Shown piece by piece: positions 16,825 to 26,074 of a stretch of 64,000 nt of DNA. The stretch is taken from NCBI GenBank assembly GCA_963627915.1, contig CAVGCY010000060.1, positions 24,184 through 88,183 on the forward strand, written 5' to 3'. Numbering within the stretch: position 1 is the stretch's first letter; the number at the start of each line of letters is the position of its first letter. The notes under the pieces were generated by a model. That model had not been told where the DNA came from. It worked only from the letters and a program-made list of their open reading frames with translations, and made no database searches. This DNA comes from CALACW01 sp963627915. GTDB lineage: Bacteria > Bacillota > Clostridia > Oscillospirales > Acutalibacteraceae. A program made the position numbers and the translations under genes.

Positions 16825-17535
16825 TTAAATCCTGTCCAATTCATTCAGCTTTTTCGGATTTTCGGTAAGATTTGTTTTTTCAAATCCGTTGTCCTTATCG
16901 TAATAGAAACAGTCGCCGTCCTCGTTTCCGCATACGGTATAATACTCTCCGTCGACATAGCAGAATCCCGCGCCGTTATCCATCGCGATACCGGAAAGCT
17001 CTCCCGGTTTTATCGCGTCCGCGAACGTCTGCCAGCTTTCGCTCTGGTAATGCGGACAGCTTGTAAACGGTATGAATCCAAGACAGTCGTAAAATATAAA
17101 GCTTCCGTTTTCTCCGCAGTCGTCGTATCCCTGTCTGAACCAGCACATCGCGCCCGAGGAAAGACCGCACATAACCTTCCCGTCGTCGTACGCCTTTTTC
17201 AAATATTTGTCCGTGCCGGTTGAACGCCACGTATCCATTAAAAATTTGAGATTTCCGCCGCCGACGTAAATAATGTCGGCTTTGTTTATTTTTTCGGCGA
17301 TAACCGATTCGGTTACGTCCGGATGCGTCAGGAACAGTATGTCGATATCGGCGCATCCGCGTTCTTTAAAGTTATTCATGACAACGTCATCGCCGCCGAT
17401 ATCGTCATGACCCGCGGTCGGAACAAAGAGAAAAGCCGGATTTTTCCTGCCCGAAAGAGAAACTATATGCTCGGCGACGTTTGTCATCTCTCCGTTGTCG
17501 AATCTGCCTCCGCCGAGAGCGACTATTTTACCCAT
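16825..17535 (-). CDS. peptidase E-like (family S51) protein
   Basis: A 236-residue protein of the S51 dipeptidase E/cyanophycinase-like fold. The glycine-rich start MGKIVALGGG, IIYVGGGNLKFLM and the nucleophile elbow GLSSGAMCWF (about residue 128) are diagnostic, with the likely partner His in CPHYQSE. The family cleaves Asp-X dipeptides, but clostridial paralogues are poorly characterised. GGAGG precedes the ATG by about 7 bases. It is oriented with, but not clearly linked to, the MacB-like gene upstream. Confidence 0.8.
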   Translation of the reverse strand: MGKIVALGGGRFDNGEMTNVAEHIVSLSGRKNPAFLFVPTAGHDDIGGDDVVMNNFKERGCADIDILFLTHPDVTESVIAEKINKADIIYVGGGNLKFLMDTWRSTGTDKYLKKAYDDGKVMCGLSSGAMCWFRQGYDDCGENGSFIFYDCLGFIPFTSCPHYQSESWQTFADAIKPGELSGIAMDNGAGFCYVDGEYYTVCGNEDGDCFYYDKDNGFEKTNLTENPKKLNELDRI

Positions 17536-17602
17536 AAGGATTCCTCCGAAATTAAAAATCGATTATTGTTTTGTTTTATGCGAATGTTTTATTTGCGACG
17601 TG

Positions 17603-19960
17603 TTATTCGCTTCTGAGCGCCAGTACGGGATCTTTTTTCGCCGCCATTTTCGCGGGGATAAATCCGCCGAGAACCGTCAGTATAAGACTTACCGCAATAA
17701 GCGCAAGCGCGTACAGTGGATTTAGCCTTGCAACGCCCGTCAGACCCGTCATGTTATATATTATTATATTGATAGGTATAATCAGCACGTACGCAATCGC
17801 GATTCCGAGCGTACCCGAGCAAAGCCCCGTAATAAACGTTTCGGCGTTGAATACGCGCGTAATGTCCTTGCTTCTTGCGCCCAGCGCTCTCAGAACGCCT
17901 ATTTCCTTTGTTCTCTCGAGGACGGAAATGTACGTGATTATCGCTATCATTATCAGCGATACGACGAGCGAAATTGCGGCGAATGCGATAAGGACAATCG
18001 TTATTGCGTCCATAATGCTGCCCGTCATCTCGGTTATCGTACTCGAAAGGTCGGTGTAAACGATTGCGTCGTCATCGCTTTTGCCCTCGTTATATTTGTC
18101 GAGATACTCAAGAACGGCGTCCTTGGCTTCAAAGTTATAGGGATAAACGAGTATGCATACGGGCGAAGAATTTCCGCCGAGCGCGGCAAGCATGGCAGTT
18201 TTGTCGGAATAAGAATCGCTTGAGAAGAATACGGGCGTATCGCTTTGCGTCTGCGCCTTGTAAACGGCGGACGCCTCGTTTTTCTCGATTAATTTATCGA
18301 CAAGCTTTTCGGAGTACGCAAGTCCGGTGCTCAGAAATCCCATAGCCGTATCGCCCTTGATTCTGACAACGCCGGAAACGGTGAGCGTTTCGCATTTGTC
18401 ATTGTTGTATACGGAATCGAGTTCGCTTTCCGAAGCCTTCATATAGAGTTTGTAATTATCGTTGTACGTATATATAAGGTCGTTGTCCGCAAATTTATAC
18501 TGCGTACCGACAATTTCGTCAAACGGAATCTCTCTGTCATCGGAGACGTCGAATCCGAGAGCTTCGAGGACGGATTTGTCAACTCTGTTCTGCATATCGA
18601 CGACCATCACAATTTCGTTTTCGTTCTCCGGATATTTTCCCGCAAGAATGTCGTAATTTGACTCAAGATACGACGTCTGCCCTTCGCCGAGCGTTTCCGG
18701 ATAGGTTGAAATCCCCATTCCGCTCGTTGAATACATGCTCGAAAAATCGGCCGTTGAAAACTGCGAGAGCGATATCTGCATTATTTTGCCGTCGGAGGTC
18801 TTATACAGAACGTTCATCGGGAAGCTTTTTATTCGGCTTACGGAGCTGCATATGGACGGGTCGATATTGTTTATATACGATTCAAAATCGCCGTCCAATT
18901 TGTTGATATGAACGGTGGATTCGTGCGTTAGGTCGTATGGCTTGACCGCAGTTGTGTCGGCGAACTGAACCTCTCCGCTCATCATCGACTTAAACTGTGT
19001 TTTCATCTCCTGGATGTCCTCCTCGGAGTAGCTTGCGGACATCGGCAGAATCATTATCGGAAATTCGCTCAGCGCGTTCGACTGGTATTTGTCGACCTGA
19101 ATTTTAAATCCGCCCGACAGTGCGAGAATCAGCGCAATGCCTATGATTCCTATGCTCGAAGCGAATGCCGTAAGCGCGGTGCGCCATTTTTTTGTCGTAA
19201 TGTTTTTGCCCGAGAGCTTCAGAGCCGTTTTAAACGACATGCTTGTTTTTTTAAGCTCGTAGTCATTATCCGAATCCGTGCCGTCAAACGGGTTCGTATC
19301 GCCCGTAATCGTGCCGTCGGAGAAGCTGATTATTCTGTCGGCGTACTCGTCCGCAAGAGCGGGATTGTGCGTTACCATTATAACGAGCTTGTCGGCGGCA
19401 ATCTCTTTGATTAAATCCATTATCTGCCTGCTTGTTTCGGTATCGAGCGCGCCTGTCGGCTCGTCGGCGAGAATTATATCGGGGTCGTTTGCGAGTGCGC
19501 GGGCAATCGCAACTCTCTGCATCTGACCGCCCGAAAGCTGGTTCGGCTTCTTGTGAATATGCTCTTTCAGCCCGACTCTTTCGAGAGCCTCGAGAGCTTT
19601 TTTGTGTTTTGTTTCGGGTGTGACGCCGCTCAGCGTCATTCCCATTTCGACATTGTCGACAATGCTTAAATGTGTAATCAGATTGTAGCTTTGGAATATA
19701 AATCCTATGCTGTTGTTTCTGTACGCGTCCCAGTCGGAGTCGGTGAACTCGGCGGTTGATTTGCCGTTTATGATAAGGTCGCCGCTGTCGTAGCGGTCAA
19801 GACCTCCGATGATGTTCAAAAATGTCGTTTTGCCCGAGCCGGACGGTCCGAGAATCGCGGCAAATTCGTTTTTCCTGAAATTAACGGAAACTCCGTTAAG
19901 CGCGTGCTGTGTAAAATCGCCTGTGGTGTAGCTTTTTTTGATATTTTTTACCTTTAACAT
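17603..19960 (-). CDS. fused ABC ATPase-FtsX permease (MacB-like)
   Basis: A 785-residue fusion. Residues 1-225 are a MacB/LolD-type ATPase: Walker A GPSGSGKTT, signature LSGGQMQRVAIARALA, Walker B IILADEPTGALDTETS and VTHN. A transmembrane helix near residue 260 is followed by a large extracytoplasmic domain (about 290-620) and three C-terminal helices with the FtsX element LERTKEIGVLRALGA. Such proteins act by mechanotransmission on extracytoplasmic substrates such as peptides or lipoproteins. No separate membrane-fusion protein or two-component system is adjacent. GGGAG precedes the ATG. Confidence 0.9.
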   Translation of the reverse strand: MLKVKNIKKSYTTGDFTQHALNGVSVNFRKNEFAAILGPSGSGKTTFLNIIGGLDRYDSGDLIINGKSTAEFTDSDWDAYRNNSIGFIFQSYNLITHLSIVDNVEMGMTLSGVTPETKHKKALEALERVGLKEHIHKKPNQLSGGQMQRVAIARALANDPDIILADEPTGALDTETSRQIMDLIKEIAADKLVIMVTHNPALADEYADRIISFSDGTITGDTNPFDGTDSDNDYELKKTSMSFKTALKLSGKNITTKKWRTALTAFASSIGIIGIALILALSGGFKIQVDKYQSNALSEFPIMILPMSASYSEEDIQEMKTQFKSMMSGEVQFADTTAVKPYDLTHESTVHINKLDGDFESYINNIDPSICSSVSRIKSFPMNVLYKTSDGKIMQISLSQFSTADFSSMYSTSGMGISTYPETLGEGQTSYLESNYDILAGKYPENENEIVMVVDMQNRVDKSVLEALGFDVSDDREIPFDEIVGTQYKFADNDLIYTYNDNYKLYMKASESELDSVYNNDKCETLTVSGVVRIKGDTAMGFLSTGLAYSEKLVDKLIEKNEASAVYKAQTQSDTPVFFSSDSYSDKTAMLAALGGNSSPVCILVYPYNFEAKDAVLEYLDKYNEGKSDDDAIVYTDLSSTITEMTGSIMDAITIVLIAFAAISLVVSLIMIAIITYISVLERTKEIGVLRALGARSKDITRVFNAETFITGLCSGTLGIAIAYVLIIPINIIIYNMTGLTGVARLNPLYALALIAVSLILTVLGGFIPAKMAAKKDPVLALRSE

Positions 19961-20081
19961 TGGTTTTCTCCCGAAAATATTGTTTCAAAAATATTTTACA
20001 CCTATTATTATACGCGTTTTTTAACACAGTTTAAACATTTTGTCGATTTTCGCAAATATGCTGCCGTATATTTTATCCCGT

Positions 20082-21434
20082 TTACAGGCTGTTTACAAGT
20101 TTTTTAAAGTGATCTCCGCGTTCTTCAAAGCAGGTATACTGGTCGTACGAGCTTGTTGTCGGACTCAGGAGCACAACATCTCCGTTTTCGGCGCATTTGA
20201 CGGCGATTCCGAGCGCATGTTCAAGATTGTCCGTCAGCTCCGCGTCGCATGAGCCTTTTAATTCGTCAAACATTCTCTGTCCGCATTCGCCGTATGCGAC
20301 GAGCTTTTTCACACCCTTCATATACTCTTTGAGCGGCTCGAACGACAGTCCCTTTTCGTGTCCTCCGGCCAGCAGTATAACGGGCGCTTCAAATGCCTTT
20401 AACGCAATGCGCGTAGCGTCGACGTTGGTACCCTTTGAGTCGTTATAATATTTTATTCCGTTTAATTCTCTTACAAATTCGATTCGGTGTTCAACGCCCT
20501 TAAATCCGGCGACTCCCGCTGAAACCTCACGTGCGTCAAGACCCGCCGCCATGGCGGCCGCGGAGGCGACGAGAACGTTCTGGACGTTATGCCTTCCGAC
20601 GACTTTGATTATATCGAGAGGGAAAAGCTTTTTGCCGAAGCCGTACGCGAATTTGCCGTCCGCATAATAATCCGCTTTTTCGTTTTCGAGGCTGTACGCT
20701 ACCTGTCCGCACCGAACGGGAATCATATCCGTATATTCGCCGACAAGCTTATCGTCAATATTTTTTAAAAATACGTCGCCGTCTTTCATATTCTCATAAA
20801 CGCGGCACTTTGAACGGTAATATGCGTCCTCGCTTCCCATAAAATCGAGATGATCCGCCGAGAGATTCATTATTACAGCGATTTCCGGACGGAATTTATC
20901 GATATCGAGAAGCTGGAAATTTGAAATTTCGAGTACGATATAATGTCCGGAATTGTTTATTAAATCGTTTTCAACAGCCGTTTCGCACAAAGCTACGCCG
21001 ATATTGCCGGAAAGATGCGTTTTATACGGGTGAACGTTTTTTATTATTTCGTATAAAAGAGTTGCGGTCGTCGTTTTGCCGTTCGAGCCGGTTATCGCTA
21101 TATAATGCTGCGGCGCGCACACGTCAAACGCAAGCTCAATTTCGGTTATGACGGGGATTCCGCGCTCTCTGAGCCTTTTTACAAACGGGAGATTTCCGTT
21201 TATTCCGGGGTTTTTGATTACCTTAAAATAATCCTCCTCGAAAACCTCCGCGTCCTGGTTTACAACCCTGACGCCGTTTTTCCTGAGAAGGTCAAGCTCC
21301 TTTATTTCGTCAAGCGGTTTTGATTCGGAAACGGTTATGTCCGCGCCGAGCTTTAAAAGAAGCTTTACCGCCGCCGTTCCGCTTCGAGCAAGACCCAGAA
21401 CGAGAACCTTTTTGCCTTTATATTTATTATCCAT
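20082..21434 (-). CDS. murD: UDP-N-acetylmuramoyl-L-alanine--D-glutamate ligase
   Basis: A 450-residue Mur ligase that adds D-glutamate to UDP-MurNAc-L-Ala in peptidoglycan synthesis. The N-terminal Rossmann-like part begins KKVLVLGLARSGTAAVKLL, the ATP site is ITGSNGKTTTATLL (about residue 115), and ILNLSADHLDFMG-type and EHRIEFVRELNGIKYYNDSKGTN elements identify MurD rather than MurC, E or F. The C-terminal domain carries the VLLAGGHEKGLSF and LSPTTSSYDQY boxes. It stands outside any dcw cluster. GGAGG precedes the ATG by 10 bases. Confidence 0.93.
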   Translation of the reverse strand: MDNKYKGKKVLVLGLARSGTAAVKLLLKLGADITVSESKPLDEIKELDLLRKNGVRVVNQDAEVFEEDYFKVIKNPGINGNLPFVKRLRERGIPVITEIELAFDVCAPQHYIAITGSNGKTTTATLLYEIIKNVHPYKTHLSGNIGVALCETAVENDLINNSGHYIVLEISNFQLLDIDKFRPEIAVIMNLSADHLDFMGSEDAYYRSKCRVYENMKDGDVFLKNIDDKLVGEYTDMIPVRCGQVAYSLENEKADYYADGKFAYGFGKKLFPLDIIKVVGRHNVQNVLVASAAAMAAGLDAREVSAGVAGFKGVEHRIEFVRELNGIKYYNDSKGTNVDATRIALKAFEAPVILLAGGHEKGLSFEPLKEYMKGVKKLVAYGECGQRMFDELKGSCDAELTDNLEHALGIAVKCAENGDVVLLSPTTSSYDQYTCFEERGDHFKKLVNSL

Positions 21435-21609
21435 TGCAGGAACGCCTCCGTAAAAATTTACATAAAATCATGCGTTTTCAATTATACATCCTATTTTAAA
21501 AAAGGTCAACATATTCGCAGATATCGACAAAATAAAAGAAATTGTGCATATTGTTTAATTAATTTTTTTGATTTTATGTTTATTCTACATAGACGGTAAA
21601 ATAATAATG

Positions 21610-21618
21610 TGATATAAT
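21610..21618 (+). promoter_or_regulatory. hydrogenase operon promoter (extended -10)
   Basis: TG-A-TATAAT at 21610-21618 with only a weak -35 (TAGACG, 21590-21595). The region 21435-21609 is AT-rich; a TTGTTTAATT stretch at 21551 resembles half of a Rex site but the second half is poor. Confidence 0.55.
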
Positions 21619-21674
21619 AAACGGACGAGTGCGTTTACTTTTAATTTTTCATATATTAATACGGAGGAATCATA

Positions 21675-22169
21675 ATGATTAAGAAGATCAGCAGCGTGCC
21701 GTTCAACGGTACTCCCGAGCAGGAAGAAAGGCTGAAAAACATTATCGAGGAGAACAAATCCGACAAGAGCCGTCTTATGGCGGTCATGCAGCAGGCTCAG
21801 GATATTTACGGCTATCTGCCCAGAGAGGTGCAGATAATGATTGCGGACGGAATGGACGTTCCTCTTGAAAAAGTTTACGGCGTTGCGACGTTTTACGCGC
21901 AGTTCTCTCTCTCTCCCAAGGGCAGGTACAACGTCTCCGTATGTCTTGGCACGGCGTGCTACGTAAAGGGTTCGCAGGCTATTCTCGATAAGGTGTGCGA
22001 ATGTCTGGGCGTCGAGCCGGGCGAATGCTCGGCGGACGAGAAATTTTCCGTTGTGGACTGCCGTTGTATCGGCGCGTGCGGCCTGGCTCCCGTCATGACC
22101 GTCAACGACGACGTTTACGGCCGTCTTGTTCCCGACGACGTACCCGGAATCCTTGCAAAATACGAATAA
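21675..22169 (+). CDS. hydC: bifurcating hydrogenase subunit HydC (NuoE-like)
   Basis: A 164-residue NuoE-type protein with a thioredoxin-like [2Fe-2S] domain. The four cluster cysteines are in VCLGTACYVKGS (two) and DCRCIGACGLAPV (two), and YGVATFYAQFSL precedes them as in NuoE. With HydB and HydA further down it forms the trimeric [FeFe] hydrogenase that couples NADH and ferredoxin to H2. It is the first gene of the ten-gene operon, with GGAGG ahead of the ATG and an extended -10 promoter. Confidence 0.9.
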   Translation: MIKKISSVPFNGTPEQEERLKNIIEENKSDKSRLMAVMQQAQDIYGYLPREVQIMIADGMDVPLEKVYGVATFYAQFSLSPKGRYNVSVCLGTACYVKGSQAILDKVCECLGVEPGECSADEKFSVVDCRCIGACGLAPVMTVNDDVYGRLVPDDVPGILAKYE

Positions 22170-22211
22170 TAAAAAGTAATATATCGGCTTTTTCTCTGGG
22201 AGGAATCGGAA

Positions 22212-22571
22212 ATGAAAATCGGAGTTATCAAGGAGCTTCTCGGCGCGCAGGTCATCTGCGGGGAGGAAAATCTCGATAAGGAGGTTTATTCCGCCTGCGG
22301 CAGCGATATGATGAGCGATGTTCTTGCGTACGTTAAGGATCAGGCGGTGCTGCTGACGGGGCTTGTTAATTCGCAGGTTGTCAGAACAGCTGAAATGATG
22401 GATATGATATGCATTGTTTTTGTCCGTTCGAAGCGGCCGAGCGAGGAGATGATTGACCTTGCCCGCGAGTGCGGAATGGTTATGATGGCGTCCGATAAAC
22501 GCATGTACGAAGCGTGCGGTATTCTTTATTCCAACGGTCTTTCCGAGAACGGCAGGAAGCAAAATGGATGA
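22212..22571 (+). CDS. DRTGG-domain protein 1
   Basis: A 119-residue protein whose whole length resembles a DRTGG domain (KELLGAQVICGEENLDKEVYSACGSDMMSDVL near the start, AVLLTGLVNSQVVRTAEMM in the middle). DRTGG domains occur next to CBS and HPr-kinase regions and are thought to be ligand-binding. Here the context, between hydC and a RsbW-like ATPase, suggests a sensory or adaptor part of hydrogenase control. The gene overlaps the next one by 8 bases, implying translational coupling. Confidence 0.7.
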   Translation: MKIGVIKELLGAQVICGEENLDKEVYSACGSDMMSDVLAYVKDQAVLLTGLVNSQVVRTAEMMDMICIVFVRSKRPSEEMIDLARECGMVMMASDKRMYEACGILYSNGLSENGRKQNG

Positions 22572-22989
22572 ATATCTGAATTTTCATTTTGACGTGGACG
22601 GCGCGAATTTTGTTTCCGCCGGGCAGGCGTCCGTGCGGGTTAAGAAGAATCTGCGCGACATGGGGCTTGATCCGGAGGTTATAAGGCGCGTGTCAATCGC
22701 CATGTATGAGGGCGAGATTAATATGGTCATTCACGCCCGCGGCGGCACTGCGGACGTAAATGTATTCGAGGATCACATAGACATAATATTGGAGGACAGC
22801 GGTCCGGGCATTGAAAATATACCGCTTGCAATGAGCGAGGGATATTCGACGGCTTCGGATTCCGTGAGGTCGCTCGGCTTCGGCGCGGGAATGGGACTTC
22901 CCAACATGAAACGCTATACGGACGAAATGAACGTTGAATCCGTCGTCGGCGTCGGAACCAAAATAACGATGAGAGTAAATTTCCGGTAA
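22564..22989 (+). CDS. RsbW-like ATP-binding regulator (HATPase)
   Basis: A 141-residue GHKL ATPase of the anti-sigma-factor kinase type. The N box region reads SIAMYEGEINMVIHARGG, the G1 box EDSGPGIEN and the G2 region GFGAGMGLPNMKRYTD. It has no sensor or His-phosphorylation domain. Proteins of this kind sit next to HydS in other [FeFe] hydrogenase loci, and may phosphorylate a partner in response to redox state; that is inference from context. It overlaps the preceding gene and is 21 bases from hydS. Confidence 0.75.
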   Translation: MDEYLNFHFDVDGANFVSAGQASVRVKKNLRDMGLDPEVIRRVSIAMYEGEINMVIHARGGTADVNVFEDHIDIILEDSGPGIENIPLAMSEGYSTASDSVRSLGFGAGMGLPNMKRYTDEMNVESVVGVGTKITMRVNFR

Positions 22990-23010
22990 CTTATTCGGGG
23001 AGGGTCGGCT

Positions 23011-24258
23011 GTGGATAAAACCTATTACAGACATTCCGTAGAGCTTGACGTTGAAAAGTGCAGGGGCTGCACCGCATGTCTTAAACGCTGCCCTACCGAG
23101 GCTATCAGGATTCATAACGGCAAGTCGGAAATAAACGCCGACCGCTGTATTGACTGCGGGGAATGCATACGCGTCTGCCCGCATAACGCAAGGCGCGCCA
23201 TGTGCTCGAAGATGGAGCATTATATGGATTACAAATATAAAATCGCATTGCCCGCGCCCGTGCTTTTCGGTCAGTTCCCGACTGTCGACAATCCCGATAT
23301 TCTGATTCAGGCTCTTTTGGACATAGGCTTCGACGACGTTTTTGAAACGGCGCAGGCGGCGGAGCTTGTGTCGGAATATACGCGTTTATATCTTAAAACT
23401 CAGGGGATAAAAAAGCCCGTCATCAGCTCGGCGTGTCCCGTTGTCGCGAGGCTTATATCAATGAGATTCCCGTATTTGAAGGATAATTTACTGCCTATAC
23501 TTCCGCCCATGGAGGTAGGCGCGATACTTGCGAAAAAACGGGCGGCGGCAATGCATCCGGAATTGAAAAGCTCCGATATAGGCGTTTTCTTTATTTCTCC
23601 GTGCGCGGCGAAGGTAAGCTATATCAGAAACGGTTTCGGAGATTATAAAAGCAACGTCGACGTTGTAATATCGGTAAACGACATATATTTTAAGCTTCTG
23701 GGTTCGCTTAAGAGCATTTCGGAGCCTTCCGTTCATTCCCATGCGGGCAGAAACGGCATAGGCTGGGCTTCGAGCGGCGGCGAATCGAACGCAATACTGG
23801 ACGATAAATATCTGGCCGCCGACGGAATTGAAAATATTATAGACATTCTTGAAAAAACGGAGAACGGCAGTATCCCGCAGCTTGAATTTATCGAGCTGAA
23901 CGCATGCATCGGCGGATGCGTCGGGGGAGTTATGACGATAGAAAATCCGTTTATAGCAAAAACAAGACTTCAGACGGTAACGCGGGGACTGCCCGACGTT
24001 CGGAACGCTCCCGGCGGCGGAGAATTTATCCCCGATGATTATATACTTAATTCCATGCCGGATTACGAACCTATAACAAAGCTGGGTTCCGGCATGGGCG
24101 AATCGATAAAGCTAATGGCTCGGATTCAGGCTATTAAAAATTCGCTGCCCGGCATAGACTGCGGAGCGTGCGGTTCTCCGACGTGCAGGGCCTTTGCGGA
24201 GGATATCGTAAAAGGAACGGCTTCGGCGGACGGATGCGCCGTGAAACAGAATTTATAA
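23011..24258 (+). CDS. hydS: sensory-type [FeFe] hydrogenase-like protein HydS
   Basis: A 415-residue protein starting at GTG (GGGAGG upstream). Two [4Fe-4S] motifs are seen at Cys17/20/23/27 and Cys46/49/52/56. The H-cluster region keeps cysteines in all three loops but in divergent form: SSACPVV (L1, Ala where proton-transfer Cys normally stands), SPCAAK (L2, Ser for Met) and ELNACIGGCVGG (L3). The C-terminus has DCGACGSPTC, an Fe-S domain as in RnfB. These replacements match the HydS-type sensory enzymes known from Thermotoga-like loci. It is unlikely to be a high-rate catalyst and more likely an H2 or redox sensor. Confidence 0.8.
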   Translation: MDKTYYRHSVELDVEKCRGCTACLKRCPTEAIRIHNGKSEINADRCIDCGECIRVCPHNARRAMCSKMEHYMDYKYKIALPAPVLFGQFPTVDNPDILIQALLDIGFDDVFETAQAAELVSEYTRLYLKTQGIKKPVISSACPVVARLISMRFPYLKDNLLPILPPMEVGAILAKKRAAAMHPELKSSDIGVFFISPCAAKVSYIRNGFGDYKSNVDVVISVNDIYFKLLGSLKSISEPSVHSHAGRNGIGWASSGGESNAILDDKYLAADGIENIIDILEKTENGSIPQLEFIELNACIGGCVGGVMTIENPFIAKTRLQTVTRGLPDVRNAPGGGEFIPDDYILNSMPDYEPITKLGSGMGESIKLMARIQAIKNSLPGIDCGACGSPTCRAFAEDIVKGTASADGCAVKQNL

Positions 24259-24326
24259 ATTTGAATTGTCATTTTATGAGCGGCTTGCGGTGATGAGCCG
24301 ATAACCGCCGAAAGGATTGATAAATA

Positions 24327-24653
24327 ATGACAGTCGGAGAGCTTGCTGTTAAATATTCGCTTTCAGCTCCGTCTATGCCCGAGCCGGACAGAGAGATTAC
24401 CGGCGGTTATACCGGCGATCTTTTAAGCTGGGTTATGGGCAGGGCAAAGAGCGGCGACGCGTGGGTCACGATAATGTCAAACGTCAATATAATTGCCGTG
24501 GCGTCGCTTACCGACGCTTCATGCGTTATACTTTGCGACGGCGAAAAACCCGACAATGAGGTTGTATCGATAGCGAACGCGAAGGGCGTGAACGTGCTTG
24601 TTTCAGACAAGCCCGCGTTCGAGCTTATAAGCGAAATTTCACAATCGATATGA
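24327..24653 (+). CDS. DRTGG-domain protein 2
   Basis: A 108-residue DRTGG-like protein, with TVGELAVKYSLSAPSMPEPDREITGGYTGDLLSWVMGRA-type start and a DKPAFELISEI end. It is a second divergent copy of the small domain seen at 22212 and probably forms part of the same sensory module. GAAAGGA precedes the ATG, and its stop overlaps the start of the PHP gene (ATGA). Confidence 0.65.
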   Translation: MTVGELAVKYSLSAPSMPEPDREITGGYTGDLLSWVMGRAKSGDAWVTIMSNVNIIAVASLTDASCVILCDGEKPDNEVVSIANAKGVNVLVSDKPAFELISEISQSI

Positions 24654-25393
24654 AGCCGTTTTATTACGACCTTCATGTGCATTCGTGTCTGTCCCCGTGC
24701 GCGGACAACGATATGACTCCGAATAACATAGCGGGAACGGCGGTTCTTGCGGGTATAGACGTTATGGCTCTGACTGATCATAACACGCTTAAAAACTGCC
24801 CCGCGTTTTTTATTGCCGCGAAACGAAACGGAATAATTCCGATAGCGGGCGCGGAGGTTACGACGAGCGAGGATATACATGTCGTATGTTTGTTTGAATC
24901 TCTTGAGGCGGGAATGGAGTTTGATTCGTTTTTGGATTCCAGGCGAATTAAAATTCCGAACAGAGCCGATATTTTCGGCGAGCAGCTGATAACGGACGAA
25001 AACGACGAGATTATATCGACAGACGGTTTTCTTCTTTCAAACGCAACCGAAATTTCAATAGACAATATAGCAAAAATCGTTTGTTCATATAACGGAACGG
25101 CGTATCCCGCCCATGTCGACAGGCAGGCAAATTCCGTCACAAGCGTGCTCGGCGTATTTCCGGACGACCCTCTGTTTACATGCGCGGAATTTCACGATAA
25201 ATCAAAGATCGATAATATCGAAGCGTCATATCCGGAGATAAAAACGAGGATGAAAATCGTTTCCTCCGACGCTCATTTTCTCTGGGATATACGCGACAGG
25301 GAAAATTCGGCAGTTCTTGACGCGGAGCCGGGGGATTTTGAATCCGCCGCGGGAGAACTGATAAAAATATTAAAAACGGGAGAAGGCATATGA
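24650..25393 (+). CDS. cytoplasmic PHP-domain phosphoesterase
   Basis: A 247-residue PHP protein without signal peptide. Metal motifs are intact: DLHVHSCLSP (H-x-H), ALTDHNT, GAEVTT (Glu), AHVDRQ and SSDAHFL. The start and stop overlap both neighbours by four bases (ATGA), so it is translationally coupled to the DRTGG and HATPase genes. Its position in a hydrogenase operon is known for other clostridia, where a phosphatase counterpart to the kinase-like HATPases has been suggested; the substrate is not known. Confidence 0.8.
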   Translation: MKPFYYDLHVHSCLSPCADNDMTPNNIAGTAVLAGIDVMALTDHNTLKNCPAFFIAAKRNGIIPIAGAEVTTSEDIHVVCLFESLEAGMEFDSFLDSRRIKIPNRADIFGEQLITDENDEIISTDGFLLSNATEISIDNIAKIVCSYNGTAYPAHVDRQANSVTSVLGVFPDDPLFTCAEFHDKSKIDNIEASYPEIKTRMKIVSSDAHFLWDIRDRENSAVLDAEPGDFESAAGELIKILKTGEGI

Positions 25394-25944
25394 AAGAGCT
25401 TTCGCTTAATATTCTCGATATAGCGATGAATAGCGTCAGAGCCGGCGCGGAAAATATAGATATAGAAATAAACGAAAACGAAGATACGCTTGTTTTTACC
25501 GTTCGCGACGACGGCAGAGGAATGAGCGGCGAGCTTTTAAAAAATGTCACGGATCCGTTTTTTACCACGAGGACGACGCGTAATGTGGGAATGGGCATTC
25601 CCCTTCTGAAGCTGGCGGCAATGCAGACGGGCGGAGATGTGGAGCTTTCCTCCGTAAGCGAGGACGACGACAGGATAAATCACGGCACGGTCCTGAAGGC
25701 GGTTTTTTATAAGAATACCGTTGATTTTACGCCCATGGGCGATATCGTTTCGACCGTCGTTACGCTGATACAGGGTTCGCCCGGCATTCATTGGACGTTT
25801 AAGCACGAAAGGAACGGCGCTTCCGTTTCGCTGGATACAAACGAGCTTAAAAGCGTACTCGGTTCCGTTTCGCTCGATACGCCCGATGTGCTTGTCTGGA
25901 TAAAGGAATATCTTGACGAGGAGTACGGTAGTTTGCCGGGGTAA
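25390..25944 (+). CDS. GHKL ATPase, sensor-kinase-like
   Basis: A 184-residue HATPase with N box LNILDIAMNSVRAGA, G1 DDGRGMS and G2 GMGIPLLKLAAMQTGG, and no His-containing dimerisation domain or membrane part. The C-terminal 60 residues are a separate, unrecognised piece. A second kinase-like ATPase in the operon, it may act with the DRTGG and HydS proteins. It overlaps the PHP gene by four bases. A 130-base gap follows before the ferredoxin gene, with no clear terminator. Confidence 0.75.
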   Translation: MKELSLNILDIAMNSVRAGAENIDIEINENEDTLVFTVRDDGRGMSGELLKNVTDPFFTTRTTRNVGMGIPLLKLAAMQTGGDVELSSVSEDDDRINHGTVLKAVFYKNTVDFTPMGDIVSTVVTLIQGSPGIHWTFKHERNGASVSLDTNELKSVLGSVSLDTPDVLVWIKEYLDEEYGSLPG

Positions 25945-26074
25945 GATATCGGAAAAAAACGAGGAGTGAAAAGCGAAGATATTCGGCGAAAAGCCATACG
26001 GATTTGCCGTTATAAAATTCACGAAAAATATAATTTGATAAATTTTACATTCAATATAAAGCGAGGTTAAAATT

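Noticed and set aside
21551..21570. Rex operator before the hydrogenase operon
   Set aside because: TTGTTTAATT resembles one half-site, but the inverted partner is missing.
21585..22562. Long minus-strand ORF opposite hydC and the DRTGG gene
   Set aside because: No ribosome site, no family resemblance, and it mirrors two clear genes; a shadow of biased codon use.
25966..26070. GTG-started short ORF (34 codons) between the second HATPase and the ferredoxin gene
   Set aside because: The only GAGGAG overlaps the GTG, leaving no spacing, and the composition is not protein-like.
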